From: Actinomyces oris
GTDB taxonomy: Bacteria > Actinomycetota > Actinomycetes > Actinomycetales > Actinomycetaceae
DNA: 64,000 nucleotides
Assembly (NCBI RefSeq): GCF_001929375.1
Contig: NZ_MSGO01000014.1
Span: forward strand, 44,860-108,859
Direction: 5' to 3'
Position numbers and translations under genes: made by a program. The notes beneath the pieces are model-generated. The model ran no database searches. It was not told where the DNA came from and was given only the letters and a program-made list of their open reading frames with translations. Positions within the stretch are counted from its first letter, which is position 1. Each line of letters begins with the position of its first letter. Of this stretch, positions 34,681 through 45,422 are shown piece after piece.

Positions 34681-35193
34681 ATGGCGAGTCTGCCACATCG
34701 TCTCGGTCGTGGCCGCATCGTTGCCACCACGGTCGTCGTCGTGACAGCGGGCCTCCTGCTCGCGGTCACCCGCATGGTCCTCTCCCACCCCGCCGAGTCC
34801 GCGAAGGAACCGGGAATCGTTCTGACGGCAACCCCACGGGTCACCTCCTCCCAGTCCTCGACCACGGCGACGCCGAGCCGGAGTGCCGGCGGTGCCAGCG
34901 CCACCCAGCACGAGCCCGGCGACTCCGAAGCGGGCTCCTCGACCTCATCGAACTCCTCGACGCAGGGCCACGGGCCTCAGGCGGTGGAGCCCGACCCCCC
35001 TGTCGCCGTCGACCACGGCAATCGTCAACCGGCTCCCGCCGCCCCCGCTGCCCCGGCCGGGCCCGCCGCCCCGGCCGCCACCGGCCGCTCCGACGACTCC
35101 CGCACCGAGGCGGACGATGACGATGACGACAAGAAGCCGGTCAGGAACGGTGTGAAGGAAGTCGATGACGACGACCGCGACATCGATGACTGA
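34681..35193 (+). CDS. Small secreted or membrane-anchored low-complexity protein
   Basis: 170 residues, not recognised. A short basic N-terminus (MASLPHRLGRGR) is followed by one hydrophobic helix (about 13-33), then a Ser/Thr/Pro/Ala-rich disordered stretch and an acidic tail with a run of Asp residues. It looks like a type II membrane anchor or uncleaved signal with an extracellular disordered part. GGAGAAGGGGGA upstream is a usable ribosome site. It converges on the OmpR/HK pair and could be its target or sensor partner, but nothing shows this. Confidence 0.55.
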   Translation: MASLPHRLGRGRIVATTVVVVTAGLLLAVTRMVLSHPAESAKEPGIVLTATPRVTSSQSSTTATPSRSAGGASATQHEPGDSEAGSSTSSNSSTQGHGPQAVEPDPPVAVDHGNRQPAPAAPAAPAGPAAPAATGRSDDSRTEADDDDDDKKPVRNGVKEVDDDDRDIDD

Positions 35194-35238
35194 GTGGACG
35201 GCTGACGGGGCGACTGACGAGATGGCCGGCGCCGCGGA

Positions 35239-35898
35239 TCAGGTGAGCCGGTAACCCATGCCGCGCACGGTCTCCACCCGCTGCCTTCCCAGCTTGTTGC
35301 GCAGGTAGGAGACGTAGACCTCCACCACGTTGGAACCGGGGTCGAAGTCCAGCCCCCACACCGAGCTCAGCAGCTGCTCGCGGCTGAGGACCTGACCGGG
35401 GTGACGCATGAAGGCCTCGGCCAGGGCGAACTCCCTGGCGGAGAGCTCCACGGTCCGCCCCTCCAGCGTCAGGGTCCGGGTGCGCAGGTCCAGAACCATG
35501 TCGCGGTGGGTCAGACTCATCTGGTCGGGGCCAGTGGTACCAGGGCGCAGCCGTACCCGAATACGGGCCAGGAGCTCCTCGAAGGAGAAGGGCTTGGGCA
35601 TGTAGTCGTCGGCACCTCCCTCCAGGCCGGCGACGCGGTCGGCCACCGAGGAGCGCGCCGTGAGCATGATGACCGGCGCTCCCACCCCTTGGCCGCGCAG
35701 CTGCTGGAGCACCTCGAAGCCGTCGATGTCGGGCAGGCCCACATCCAGGATGATGAGGTCGAAGCTCTCCTGGACCGCCAGGGCCACGGCCTGCCTGCCC
35801 TCGGCGGTGGTGTGCGTGGTGAACCCGGCCGCCTTGAGACCCTTGGTGAGGAAGGCGACGATGCGGGGCTCGTCCTCAACGATGAGGATGCGGCTCAT
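35239..35898 (-). CDS. OmpR/PhoB-family response regulator
   Basis: 219 residues. Receiver domain MSRILIVEDEPRIVAFL with phospho-Asp in LIILDVGLPDIDG, Thr in MLTARSS and Lys in MPKPFSFEEL. A winged-helix C-terminal domain ends SNVVEVYVSYLRNKLG...VRGMGYRLT. Its ATG overlaps the stop of the upstream histidine kinase (ATGA), so the two are translated together, kinase first. Target genes are unknown; a small surface protein and the glycan operon are the neighbours. Confidence 0.93.
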   Translation of the reverse strand: MSRILIVEDEPRIVAFLTKGLKAAGFTTHTTAEGRQAVALAVQESFDLIILDVGLPDIDGFEVLQQLRGQGVGAPVIMLTARSSVADRVAGLEGGADDYMPKPFSFEELLARIRVRLRPGTTGPDQMSLTHRDMVLDLRTRTLTLEGRTVELSAREFALAEAFMRHPGQVLSREQLLSSVWGLDFDPGSNVVEVYVSYLRNKLGRQRVETVRGMGYRLT

Positions 35899-37424
35899 GG
35901 CGAGTGACTCCTTCGGGAGGCTGTCGGGGGCTGAGCGGGGCTTGAGTCCCCGGCGGGTGCGAGGGCGCCGCCTTGGGAGGAGGACGGGGCGGCGGAGGTC
36001 TTCAGGGGGACCACCATGGTGAACACCGATCCTCGGCCCTTCTCAGAGCGTATGTCCAGTCGCCCGCCGTGCGCTGCAACGATCGTCTCGACGATGCTGA
36101 GCCCCAGTCCTGCCCCGGAGGCGAGCTCCTGAGCCCCGGTGGCGCGTTTGAAGCGCTGACGCACCAGGTCGATGTCCTCAGGCGCGATCCCGATGCCCTC
36201 GTCGGCCACCCACATCTGCAGGTGGCCGTCGCGAACGGCCGAGCCCAGGGACACGGTGGAGCAGTGCTCGGAGTACTTCACCGCGTTGGCCACCAGCTGG
36301 AGCCAGGCCTGGGTGATCCGGGTGGGGTCGATCATGGCCCGGGTGAAGGCCGCCGACTCCATCTTCCAGCGGCGCTCGCCCAGGGCGAGGGACTTGTCGA
36401 AGACCAGCTCGGTCAGCTCGGCGACATCGGTGTCCACCGGGGTGACGAAGTCGCTCTGGACGCTCTTGGCCAGCAGGATCAGGTCGTTCACGAGCATCCC
36501 CATCCGGTCGAGCTCATCAAGGGCCAGCAGCTGGGTCTGGCGCACGTCCTCGGGGTCGGAGGGGTCGGTGAGCTCGAGGTGACCGCGGACCACGGCGATC
36601 GGGGTGCGCAGCTCGTGGCCGACGTCGTCGAGCAGGTTGCGCTGGGCCTCCACCGAGGTCTGGACCCGGTCGAGCATCCGGTTGACGGCCTCGGCCAGGG
36701 CCGTCAGGTCGTCTCGGCCCTTGACCGGCACCCGGGTGGTCAGGTCCTCCTCACCGATGGACTCGGTGGCTCGGCGCAGCTGCTCGATGGGACGAAGGAG
36801 CCGCTCGACGGCGAACCAGGCCAGCCCCGTCACCAGGGCGACGGTGAACACGGCCGCCGCCGCGTAGAAGGCCATGGTGCGTCGGAGCTGGGACTCGGCG
36901 ACCTTGAGGTCGATGACGTGCACGAGCGCGCCGCGCTGCGATCCGCCCTGCAGCGGGACGATGAGGACCCGGTAGGTCGAGGTGGGGGTGCGCACCGTCT
37001 CGATGACGGACTCCGAGGCGGCGGCCTGGGAGGTCACCCGGGTGAGCAGCTCCTTGTCCTCCTCGGGGCGGAAGGAGACGTTGTCCGAGGAGACCCAGGT
37101 CAGCTCCGTGCCGGCATCGGTGCCCACGAAGCCGAGCTCGGCCTCACCGCGCCCCTCGGCAGTGCGCTGGATGTGGGTGCGCAGAATCGCGGAGACGTCC
37201 TCCAGGGGCTGACCGCTGGAGGGGTCCTGCCTCTCGGCGGCCAGCTGTCGGATCCGGTCTCGGCTGTGCTCGAGCCGGTTGGTGGCATCGGCCGACACGC
37301 TGGAGTGCCCCAGCGCCCACACGATCGCCCCGCACATGACCAGTGCGATGCCGGCCACCAGCACGATCGCCCACATGACACGGGTGCCGATGGTGACGGT
37401 ACGAGTGGGCAGCAGTGAGGTCAT
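35895..37424 (-). CDS. Membrane sensor histidine kinase
   Basis: 509 residues. Two membrane helices (about 17-40 and 185-208) bracket an extracytoplasmic sensor of about 145 residues. Then HAMP (ERLLRPIEQLRRATESI), HisKA with DDVGHELRTPIAVVRGHL (His about 285), N box QLVANAVKYSEH and G boxes VADEGIGIAPED and GLGLSIVETIVAAHGG. ATG 37424 is preferred: on the minus strand CACAAT-GGCGAC-ATG gives a leaderless start, while the longer frame to 37526 runs into ugd. It forms a pair with the overlapping regulator. Confidence 0.9.
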   Translation of the reverse strand: MTSLLPTRTVTIGTRVMWAIVLVAGIALVMCGAIVWALGHSSVSADATNRLEHSRDRIRQLAAERQDPSSGQPLEDVSAILRTHIQRTAEGRGEAELGFVGTDAGTELTWVSSDNVSFRPEEDKELLTRVTSQAAASESVIETVRTPTSTYRVLIVPLQGGSQRGALVHVIDLKVAESQLRRTMAFYAAAAVFTVALVTGLAWFAVERLLRPIEQLRRATESIGEEDLTTRVPVKGRDDLTALAEAVNRMLDRVQTSVEAQRNLLDDVGHELRTPIAVVRGHLELTDPSDPEDVRQTQLLALDELDRMGMLVNDLILLAKSVQSDFVTPVDTDVAELTELVFDKSLALGERRWKMESAAFTRAMIDPTRITQAWLQLVANAVKYSEHCSTVSLGSAVRDGHLQMWVADEGIGIAPEDIDLVRQRFKRATGAQELASGAGLGLSIVETIVAAHGGRLDIRSEKGRGSVFTMVVPLKTSAAPSSSQGGALAPAGDSSPAQPPTASRRSHSP

Positions 37425-37430
37425 GTCGCC

Positions 37431-37436
37431 ATTGTG
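37431..37436 (-). promoter_or_regulatory. -10 hexamer CACAAT of the histidine kinase (leaderless)
   Basis: On the minus strand CACAAT-GGCGAC-ATG, without a ribosome site. The same hexamer and spacing occur at marC and at the HAD phosphatase gene. It implies that the two-component pair can be transcribed apart from the ugd operon. Confidence 0.45.
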
Positions 37437-37498
37437 CCCGGAGCCATGGGGCTCCGCCCGACGGGTCCGGGCACGGGCGGAGCCGGTAGCGGCCCGAC

Positions 37499-38824
37499 TC
37501 AGCGTCCCACTCCCGTGTAGGTCCACCCGGCCTCGCGCCAGGCCACCGGGTCCAGGGCGTTGCGTCCGTCAATGATGACGCGCTCGGCGACGCCGGCGGC
37601 GGCGTCAGCGGGGTCGAGGGCCACGAACTGGTCCCACTCGGTCAGCAGCAGGACGAGCTCGGCCCCCCTGAGCGCGGCTCGGGGGTCGTCCTCCAAGGTG
37701 AGGTGGGGGTGGGAGCGGGCCACCACGGGCAGGGCCTGCGGGTCGCAGACAGTGACCTCCGACCCGAGGTCGGCCAGGCGGGAGGCGACGTCCAGGGCGG
37801 GGGAGTCGCGCACGTCGTCGCTCAGGGGCTTGAAGGCCGCCCCCAGGATGGTGATCGCCCGGCCGGACAGGTCTCCGCCCACGTGGGTGCGGGCCAGCTC
37901 GACGATCCGGTCGCGCTGCTCGCGGTTGATGGAGTCGACCCTGCCCAGCAGGTCCGCCAGGTGCACGGCGCCGTGGAGGTCGGCGCTGGCCTGCAGCGCC
38001 CGGATGTCCTTGGGCAGGCAGCCTCCGCCGAAGCCGACGCCGGCCTGGAGGAAGCGCCTGCCGATGCGCGGGTCGTGGCCGATGGCGTCGGCCAGGACGG
38101 TGACGTCGGCCCCGGCCGTGTCGCACAGGTGGGCCATGGCGTTGATGAAGCTGATCTTGGTGGCCAGGAAGGAGTTCGCCGCGGTCTTGACCAGCTCGGC
38201 GGTGGGGTAGTCGGTGACGATCCGGGGGATGCCCTCCTCCAGCAGGTCCTGGTAGACGGCGTCGAGCGCGGCCTGGGCCTCCTGGGTGTCGCGGGGGTCG
38301 GCGGGAACCCCGTAGACGATGCGGTCGGGGTGGAGGGTGTCGGCCACGGCGAAGCCCTCGCGCAGGAACTCGGGGTTCCACAGCACCAGGGCGCGTCCGG
38401 CCAGGCGCTCGGCCACCTGCTGGGCGGTGCCCACCGGGACGGTGGACTTGCCCACCACCAGGCTGCGCCCGCCCTCGGGCAGGGCGTCGTGAAGCATGTC
38501 GACCACGCTCCACAGCTGGCTCAGGTCGGCCTCCCCGCCGGTGGCGGACTGCGGGGTTCCCACGGCGATGAAGTGGACGTCGGCCGCGGCCAGCTCGGCC
38601 GGCGTCGGCGTTGAGGTGAAGCGCAGGTCGCCCTGCTGAGCCCCGGTGACCAGCAGCTCGGGCAGCCCCGGCTCATAGAAGGGGGCGCGGCCCTGGGAGA
38701 GGGCCTCGACCTGCTCGGGTCGGGTGTCGATCCCCAGGACGTGGTGTCCCAGGTGGGCCATGGCGGCGGCGTGGACGGCACCGAGGTATCCGCAGCCGAT
38801 GACGGTGAGCTTGAGAGGGGTCAT
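37499..38824 (-). CDS. ugd: UDP-glucose 6-dehydrogenase
   Basis: Oxidises UDP-glucose to UDP-glucuronate with NAD. 441 residues: VIGCGYLGAVHAAAMAHLGH (NAD fold), EFLREGFAVAD, the catalytic-Cys loop GFGGGCLPKDIRAL and the C-terminal GAAFKPLSDDVRDSPA. Last gene of the seven-gene glycan operon. Its ATG overlaps the preceding kinase stop by 4 nt. Presence here suggests that a uronic acid is part of the product, or that the enzyme supplies one to a nearby glycosyltransferase. The extended frame to 39412 is a shadow. Confidence 0.93.
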   Translation of the reverse strand: MTPLKLTVIGCGYLGAVHAAAMAHLGHHVLGIDTRPEQVEALSQGRAPFYEPGLPELLVTGAQQGDLRFTSTPTPAELAAADVHFIAVGTPQSATGGEADLSQLWSVVDMLHDALPEGGRSLVVGKSTVPVGTAQQVAERLAGRALVLWNPEFLREGFAVADTLHPDRIVYGVPADPRDTQEAQAALDAVYQDLLEEGIPRIVTDYPTAELVKTAANSFLATKISFINAMAHLCDTAGADVTVLADAIGHDPRIGRRFLQAGVGFGGGCLPKDIRALQASADLHGAVHLADLLGRVDSINREQRDRIVELARTHVGGDLSGRAITILGAAFKPLSDDVRDSPALDVASRLADLGSEVTVCDPQALPVVARSHPHLTLEDDPRAALRGAELVLLLTEWDQFVALDPADAAAGVAERVIIDGRNALDPVAWREAGWTYTGVGR

Positions 38825-39927
38825 GAGTTGTTCCAATCGTTGGTGAGGTCCAGGGGCATGAAGGGGGAGGCGTGTCCCAGGCAGTGGTGCACCCAGACGG
38901 GCAGCCACTGGTGGGCGGCGGGACGGAAGGCGTGGACGAAGACGAGCCGCAGCGCCGAGGAGCGGTAGTAGGTCTCCAGGCGCGGTGCCGTCACGGGCAG
39001 CCTGCGGGCCAGGTCGTCGAGCAACCCGCGGACCCGGGTGTGAGCCTCCGGGCCGAGCCGGCCGCGAACCGCCATGAGATCCGCGTGGGCCCAGAGGTTG
39101 CCCAGGTCGAGGGCCGCCTCGGCCATGGCCGCGGTGTCCAGGTCGAGCAGGGACAGGTCGGTTCCGTCCCACAGGAGCTGGCCGTCGTGGAGGTCGCGGT
39201 GGGTGATGACGTGCATCCCGCTGCCCTCCCTCAGGCTCAGGCAGGTGTCCACCACCTGCTCGTGCAGAAGGTCCTGCTGGTCGATGACGCCGTAGCGGTG
39301 GGCGGAGGCCAGCCAGCGCCGCAGCACCTCGGCCTCCTGCCGAGGCCCGTGGACGGGCAGGTCCGCCTCTCGCTCGCCCAGGCATGACCAGGAGTCCGTG
39401 AGCCGCCGCCACCCGGGAAGGCCGGCGTCACCGAGCTCGTCGAGACTGCGGCCCGGCAGCAGCTCGAGGTCAACGACGTCGTCCCCGTTGCCCAGGATCC
39501 TGGGGGTGCGCAGGTCGGTGACCCGCAGCACCGAGGCGGCGGTCGCGTGCGCCCGCACCAGGGAGGCGGCCTTGTGGGGCCGTACGATCTTGCGGACCCG
39601 GGAGGCCTCCGTCACGACGGCGCGGCGACCGGCGCGGTGGACGACGAGTCTCCCGGTCAGCTGCGTGGACAGGGCCGGCAGAGCCGGGTCGCCGGCATAG
39701 GGCAGCAGGTCGGGGGCACCCCCCACGGTGACGTGCCCGGCGCGCAGACGGCCCTGATCGTCGACGCACTCGATGCTCACGCTCGCGGGGTCCGAGTCCC
39801 GTTTGCCGGGCCAGGCCCGGCGCAGCCCGGGGATGGCGCGCAGCGTGCTGAGCATGTCCACTGCCCCCGTCCTCTGAGTCTCCTGCGTCATCTGAGTCAT
39901 TCGTGTCGTCCTCATCGTGTCCGTCAT
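38821..39927 (-). CDS. APH-fold small-molecule kinase 1 of the glycan operon
   Basis: 368 residues, aminoglycoside-phosphotransferase/choline-kinase fold. The catalytic loop is HRDLHDGQLLW and the metal-binding segment LLDLDTAAMAEAALDLGNL. Gln takes the place of the usual Asn (HxDxxxxN), a feature shared with maltokinases. Substrate unknown; a sugar or sugar-lipid kinase fits the glycan operon better than antibiotic resistance. ATG 39927 overlaps the preceding kinase gene (ATGA). The N-terminal Thr/Met-rich 20 residues look unstructured. Confidence 0.7.
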   Translation of the reverse strand: MTDTMRTTRMTQMTQETQRTGAVDMLSTLRAIPGLRRAWPGKRDSDPASVSIECVDDQGRLRAGHVTVGGAPDLLPYAGDPALPALSTQLTGRLVVHRAGRRAVVTEASRVRKIVRPHKAASLVRAHATAASVLRVTDLRTPRILGNGDDVVDLELLPGRSLDELGDAGLPGWRRLTDSWSCLGEREADLPVHGPRQEAEVLRRWLASAHRYGVIDQQDLLHEQVVDTCLSLREGSGMHVITHRDLHDGQLLWDGTDLSLLDLDTAAMAEAALDLGNLWAHADLMAVRGRLGPEAHTRVRGLLDDLARRLPVTAPRLETYYRSSALRLVFVHAFRPAAHQWLPVWVHHCLGHASPFMPLDLTNDWNNS

Positions 39928-41140
39928 GCCCAGGTGGCCTCCTTCTCAGGCGACTGGGCGATGCGCTCGATGGCGGCCAGATCCGCACCGATGCGCTCAC
40001 GCCAGGACGGCTCGGCCCGTCGCAGGGGATCGGCCAGTCGCGCCAGCCGGGACAGTGCGATCGCCCACCCCAGCTCCTCGCCGCCCGGCACCGGCCGGTG
40101 CGCGGCGTAACCCTCCAGCAGCGCACGCCGCTGAGAGGACGGCGCGCCCACCAGGTAGGAGCCCAGGTCCGTGGCCGCCGGTGCCAGACGCACCCGGTCG
40201 AAGTCGGTCAGCCAGATCCGCCCGGTCGAGTACTCGTAGAGCACCTGGTCGGGGGAGGCATCGCCGTGGGTGACAACCGGTGTCCCCGGGAGCCGGTCGG
40301 GCAGCATGTCGCCCACCGCCCGTACCCGGCGCGCCAGCTCGGGGGCCAGGACATCGAGCTGACGGGCGTGGACCTCGACCAGCTCCCGGGAGCAGGGCGG
40401 CTGATGCGGCAGCCGGTCGACGAGGTCCGCCGGCAGCTGCCCGGCGCAGGAGTGCAGCTCAGCCAGCAGCGTCCCCACGCTCCCGGTGGCTTCCACGAGG
40501 CCCTGAGCGGTGGCCGGATCATCAGTGTTGTCCGCGTAGAAGTCAGCCAGGTTCGTGTCTCCGCACCACTGCTGCACACTGACGCGGCCCTCGCACCTGG
40601 ACACGGCCTGCGAGTCGAGCAGGCCGGGGACCGGGAGGAGCCCGGACAGGGCGCGGTGGGCGTCGTCGGCCGGCCCCCCGGCTCCGGTTCGCAGCCGCAG
40701 GACCGTGGAACCGTCTCGCAGGACCAGTCGCCGTGAGGGGTTGTAGCGCAGCACGTCCCGGGCCTCCCAGGTGCCCAGCACCCCCAGATCCGTCGCCTGG
40801 GCGAGAGGTTCGGCCAGCTTGGGGTCGGTGAGGACCTCACCGCACTGCAGCAGCAGGCCGTCGCCCAGGGGACGGGTGACGGGGGACTGCGCCGGCCCCA
40901 GGCGGGCGGCCAGGCGCTCGGCCTGAGCGGCCTTGGACTGCGAGATGGGCCAGAGCAGACGGGCCCAGCCCGCGGTGAGCCCGGTGCTCCGATCCGTCAG
41001 AGAGACCAGGACCGAGACCTCCGGCTTGATACGCAGCCTGTCGGCCCGCACCGGGCGCCCGAGGAGCTCGCTGAGCCGATCGGCGTCGAGTACCGTGGCG
41101 ACGGCGTCAGCCGTGGTCATTGCGCTGATGATCGACGGAG

Positions 41141-41144
<4 letters not shown>
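39924..41144 (-). CDS. APH-fold small-molecule kinase 2 of the glycan operon
   Basis: 406 residues with catalytic loop THGDASPDQVLYE and metal segment WLTDFDRVRLAPAATDLGSY. As in its neighbour, Gln replaces the catalytic-loop Asn. The N-terminal half (LRIKPEVSVLVSLTDR ... VLRLRTG) is the variable substrate and nucleotide lobe. The two kinases are only distantly alike, so two substrates or a heterodimer are possible. ATG 41144 overlaps the ABC exporter stop; the longer frame to 41270 is inside the exporter gene. Confidence 0.7.
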
Positions 41145-42966
<1,822 letters not shown>

Positions 42967-42967
<1 letters not shown>

Positions 42968-44136
42968 CACCGCCCACCCCCTTGAGCCACACCGGCCAGC
43001 TCCAGGATCCGGGTAACGACTCGAGCCCAGGAGTGGCGCTCCTCGGCCAGAAGGCGCCCGTCGCGCCCCAACCGGGCCCGCCGCTGGGGCGAGGCCGCCA
43101 GATCATCCAGGGCCGCGGCCAGCGCCGTGGGGTCCGAGGGCGCCACGAGCACGCCGTGGAGCTGCGGGCCCTCCTCAAGCAGCTGGGGGATCTGCCCGAC
43201 GTCGGAGGCCACGACCGCCAGCCCCGCGGCCAGGTACTCCAGGACCTTCATGGGGGAGAAGTACTGCTGCTCCAGGCCCCCCAGATCCGGATAAGGGGCA
43301 ACCCCGATCGCCGAACCCGCCATGTGGGCGGGGATCTCCTCAGGCGCCACCGCTCCACGGAAGTCCGCCTCCACCCCCAGGCGCTCGGCCTGAGCCCGGA
43401 GCGTCTCCATCTCAGGGCCGTCCCCGATGATCCGCAGGCTCCACTGCTGACGCGCCAGGGCCGCCGCCGTGATGAGGTCGGTCACCCCGTGCCAGGGCTT
43501 GAGCGTCCCCACGAAGGTGACGACCACCCGGTCGGGGTCCGCCGGCTGAGGCTGGATGCGGCGCACGCTCACACCGTTGGGAACCGTATGGATTCTGCCG
43601 GCGACAGCCTCCGCGTCCGGCACATCGGCGATGCGGCGACGAACCCAGTCGGCCACCGGGTCCGAGACGCACACCGTGACCCGGGCAGCCCCGACCTGAC
43701 GGCGCAGCACCTGCTTCGCGCCGGAGACGTCCACCAGCGAGCGATGACGACGCTGCTCGTCGATCAGCGGAGCGTTGACCTCCAGGACCCCCGGCACCCC
43801 GGTGGCCGCAGTGACATCGGTCAGTGCCGTGGAGAACAGGGAGTAGCGCTCGTAGACCAGGTCGGCGCCGTCGGCGATCACCTGCGAGGCGATCCTCTGC
43901 GCGGTACGCACCTGCGCCTGCTCCCGCTCAGCGGGGGCGGCATCGGCAACCGCCTCCAGGTGCAGCTCGAGGTCGGCCAGGTCGGCGGGCACGTGCTCAC
44001 CCGAGCGCAGGGCGTAGAGCACCACCTCGTGGCCGGCGGACCGCAGCTCGCGAACGACCTCCTGGATGTGCACCGAGGCGCCCTTGGTCCCGAACACCGG
44101 GATGCCCGGGTCGCAGCAGATGTAGGCGATCCGCAT
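42967..44136 (-). CDS. Family 4 glycosyltransferase 1 of the glycan operon
   Basis: 389 residues, GT-B fold. N-terminus MRIAYICCDPGIPVFGTKGA with HIQEVVREL; C-terminal donor-binding half with FVGTLKPWHGVTDLI, IIGDGPEMETL and FSPMKVLEYLAAGLAVVASD. Retaining sugar transfer from a nucleotide donor is expected; acceptor and donor unknown. ATG 44136 gives a TGATG junction with the preceding gene. No membrane helix, so it probably acts on a membrane-bound acceptor at the cytoplasmic face. Confidence 0.87.
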
Positions 44137-45422
44137 CAGGCGGCCCCTTCCTGGTCGGCCAGGCACACGCCGGCAGCGGGAACGGGGCCCGACTGCCAGG
44201 CGGCCAGGACCTCGGCCTGGACCCGGGAGTCGAACTGCTCCTCGATCAGAGCCCGCGCCCCACGGGACAACGAGACGGTGTCCACCTCTCCCCGCGCGAT
44301 CCCGCGCAGGGCCACGGCCAACGAGGCCGGGTCACCCGGGGGAAGAAGGATCCCGGTGACGCCGTCGTGAACCACCTCCGGAAGTCCCGACACCGCCGTG
44401 GCCACCACCGGCGTCCCGCAGGCCATCGCCTCCAGGACCACCGTGGGCAGACCGTCGATATTGCCGTCGGCCGCCTCGATGCAGGGAGCCGCGAACACGT
44501 CCGAGCGCGCCAGCAGCTCGCGCACCTCCGCCTGCGTGAGCGGACCCAGCAGACGGATCCTGCAGGCCAGCCCCAGGCGATCGATCTGCTCGGTCAGGCG
44601 CTCACGCTCATCGCCGTCACCGGCCAGCTCCACCTCGACGTCGACACCCGAGCTCACCAGGATCCTCACCGCCTCGACCAGGTCGGCGAAGCCCTTCTTG
44701 GGCACCAGACGACCCACGGCGCACACCCGTAGCGGCTCGGTCCTCGTGGCGGAGACCGGCTGCGGGGCGCGGTAGGAGAAGCGATCCAGTTCCAGGGCGT
44801 TGTAGCGCAGCGATACCGTGGCACCCGTGCCCGCCAGCACTGTTCCCAGGTAGTCCTCGTTATAACGGCTGATGGCGATGACCCGTTGCGCGCCGGCGCA
44901 GATCCGGCGCAGCCACACCGGGTCCACCGACTCGTGGAAGATGTCCTTGGCGTGGGTGGTCACGGTGTAGGGAATGCCGGTCACGGCCGAGGCGATCCAC
45001 GCCACCCGCCCCGCCAGGGACGCGAAGTGCGCGTGCAGGTGGGTGATGGAGTCCCTGCGCGCCTGGCGGGCCAGCTCCACACCCTGGGCCACCTCGTCAC
45101 CGGGCAGCTCGGCCAGCACCGGCATGATGGCTGCGAAGCGCTCGCGGTCCTCCCGGCGGGTCAGGCCGTCGGTGAGCTGGTGCCACAGGTCGATGCCCCG
45201 CTGCGGCCGGCCCACCCAGTTGACGCGGGCGGCGACCCGGGCGATCTCGGGGTGGAAGCGCGCATCAGTGGTGGGGCGCAGCGCGTAGATGCTCAGATCC
45301 TCGCCCTGGGCCTCGCGGGCCAGGATCTCGGTGACGATGAAGGTCTCCGAGAAGCGGGGGTAGACCTTGAGGACGTATCCGATACGGGGGGCGCCCCGGT
45401 GGGTGTCGAGTGCGGGATTCAT
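44136..45422 (-). CDS. Family 4 glycosyltransferase 2 of the glycan operon
   Basis: 428 residues. YVLKVYPRFSETFIVTEILA at the N-terminus, LHAHFASLAGRVAWIAS, and the donor-site Ex7E region GLPTVVLEAMACGTPVVATA with LPEVVHDGVTGILLPPGD. It resembles WcaL/colanic-acid-type GT4 enzymes, fitting extracellular polysaccharide or glycolipid synthesis. Start overlaps the MurG-like gene by 4 nt. It is the most conserved-looking of the three transferases. Confidence 0.87.
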   Translation of the reverse strand: MNPALDTHRGAPRIGYVLKVYPRFSETFIVTEILAREAQGEDLSIYALRPTTDARFHPEIARVAARVNWVGRPQRGIDLWHQLTDGLTRREDRERFAAIMPVLAELPGDEVAQGVELARQARRDSITHLHAHFASLAGRVAWIASAVTGIPYTVTTHAKDIFHESVDPVWLRRICAGAQRVIAISRYNEDYLGTVLAGTGATVSLRYNALELDRFSYRAPQPVSATRTEPLRVCAVGRLVPKKGFADLVEAVRILVSSGVDVEVELAGDGDERERLTEQIDRLGLACRIRLLGPLTQAEVRELLARSDVFAAPCIEAADGNIDGLPTVVLEAMACGTPVVATAVSGLPEVVHDGVTGILLPPGDPASLAVALRGIARGEVDTVSLSRGARALIEEQFDSRVQAEVLAAWQSGPVPAAGVCLADQEGAA

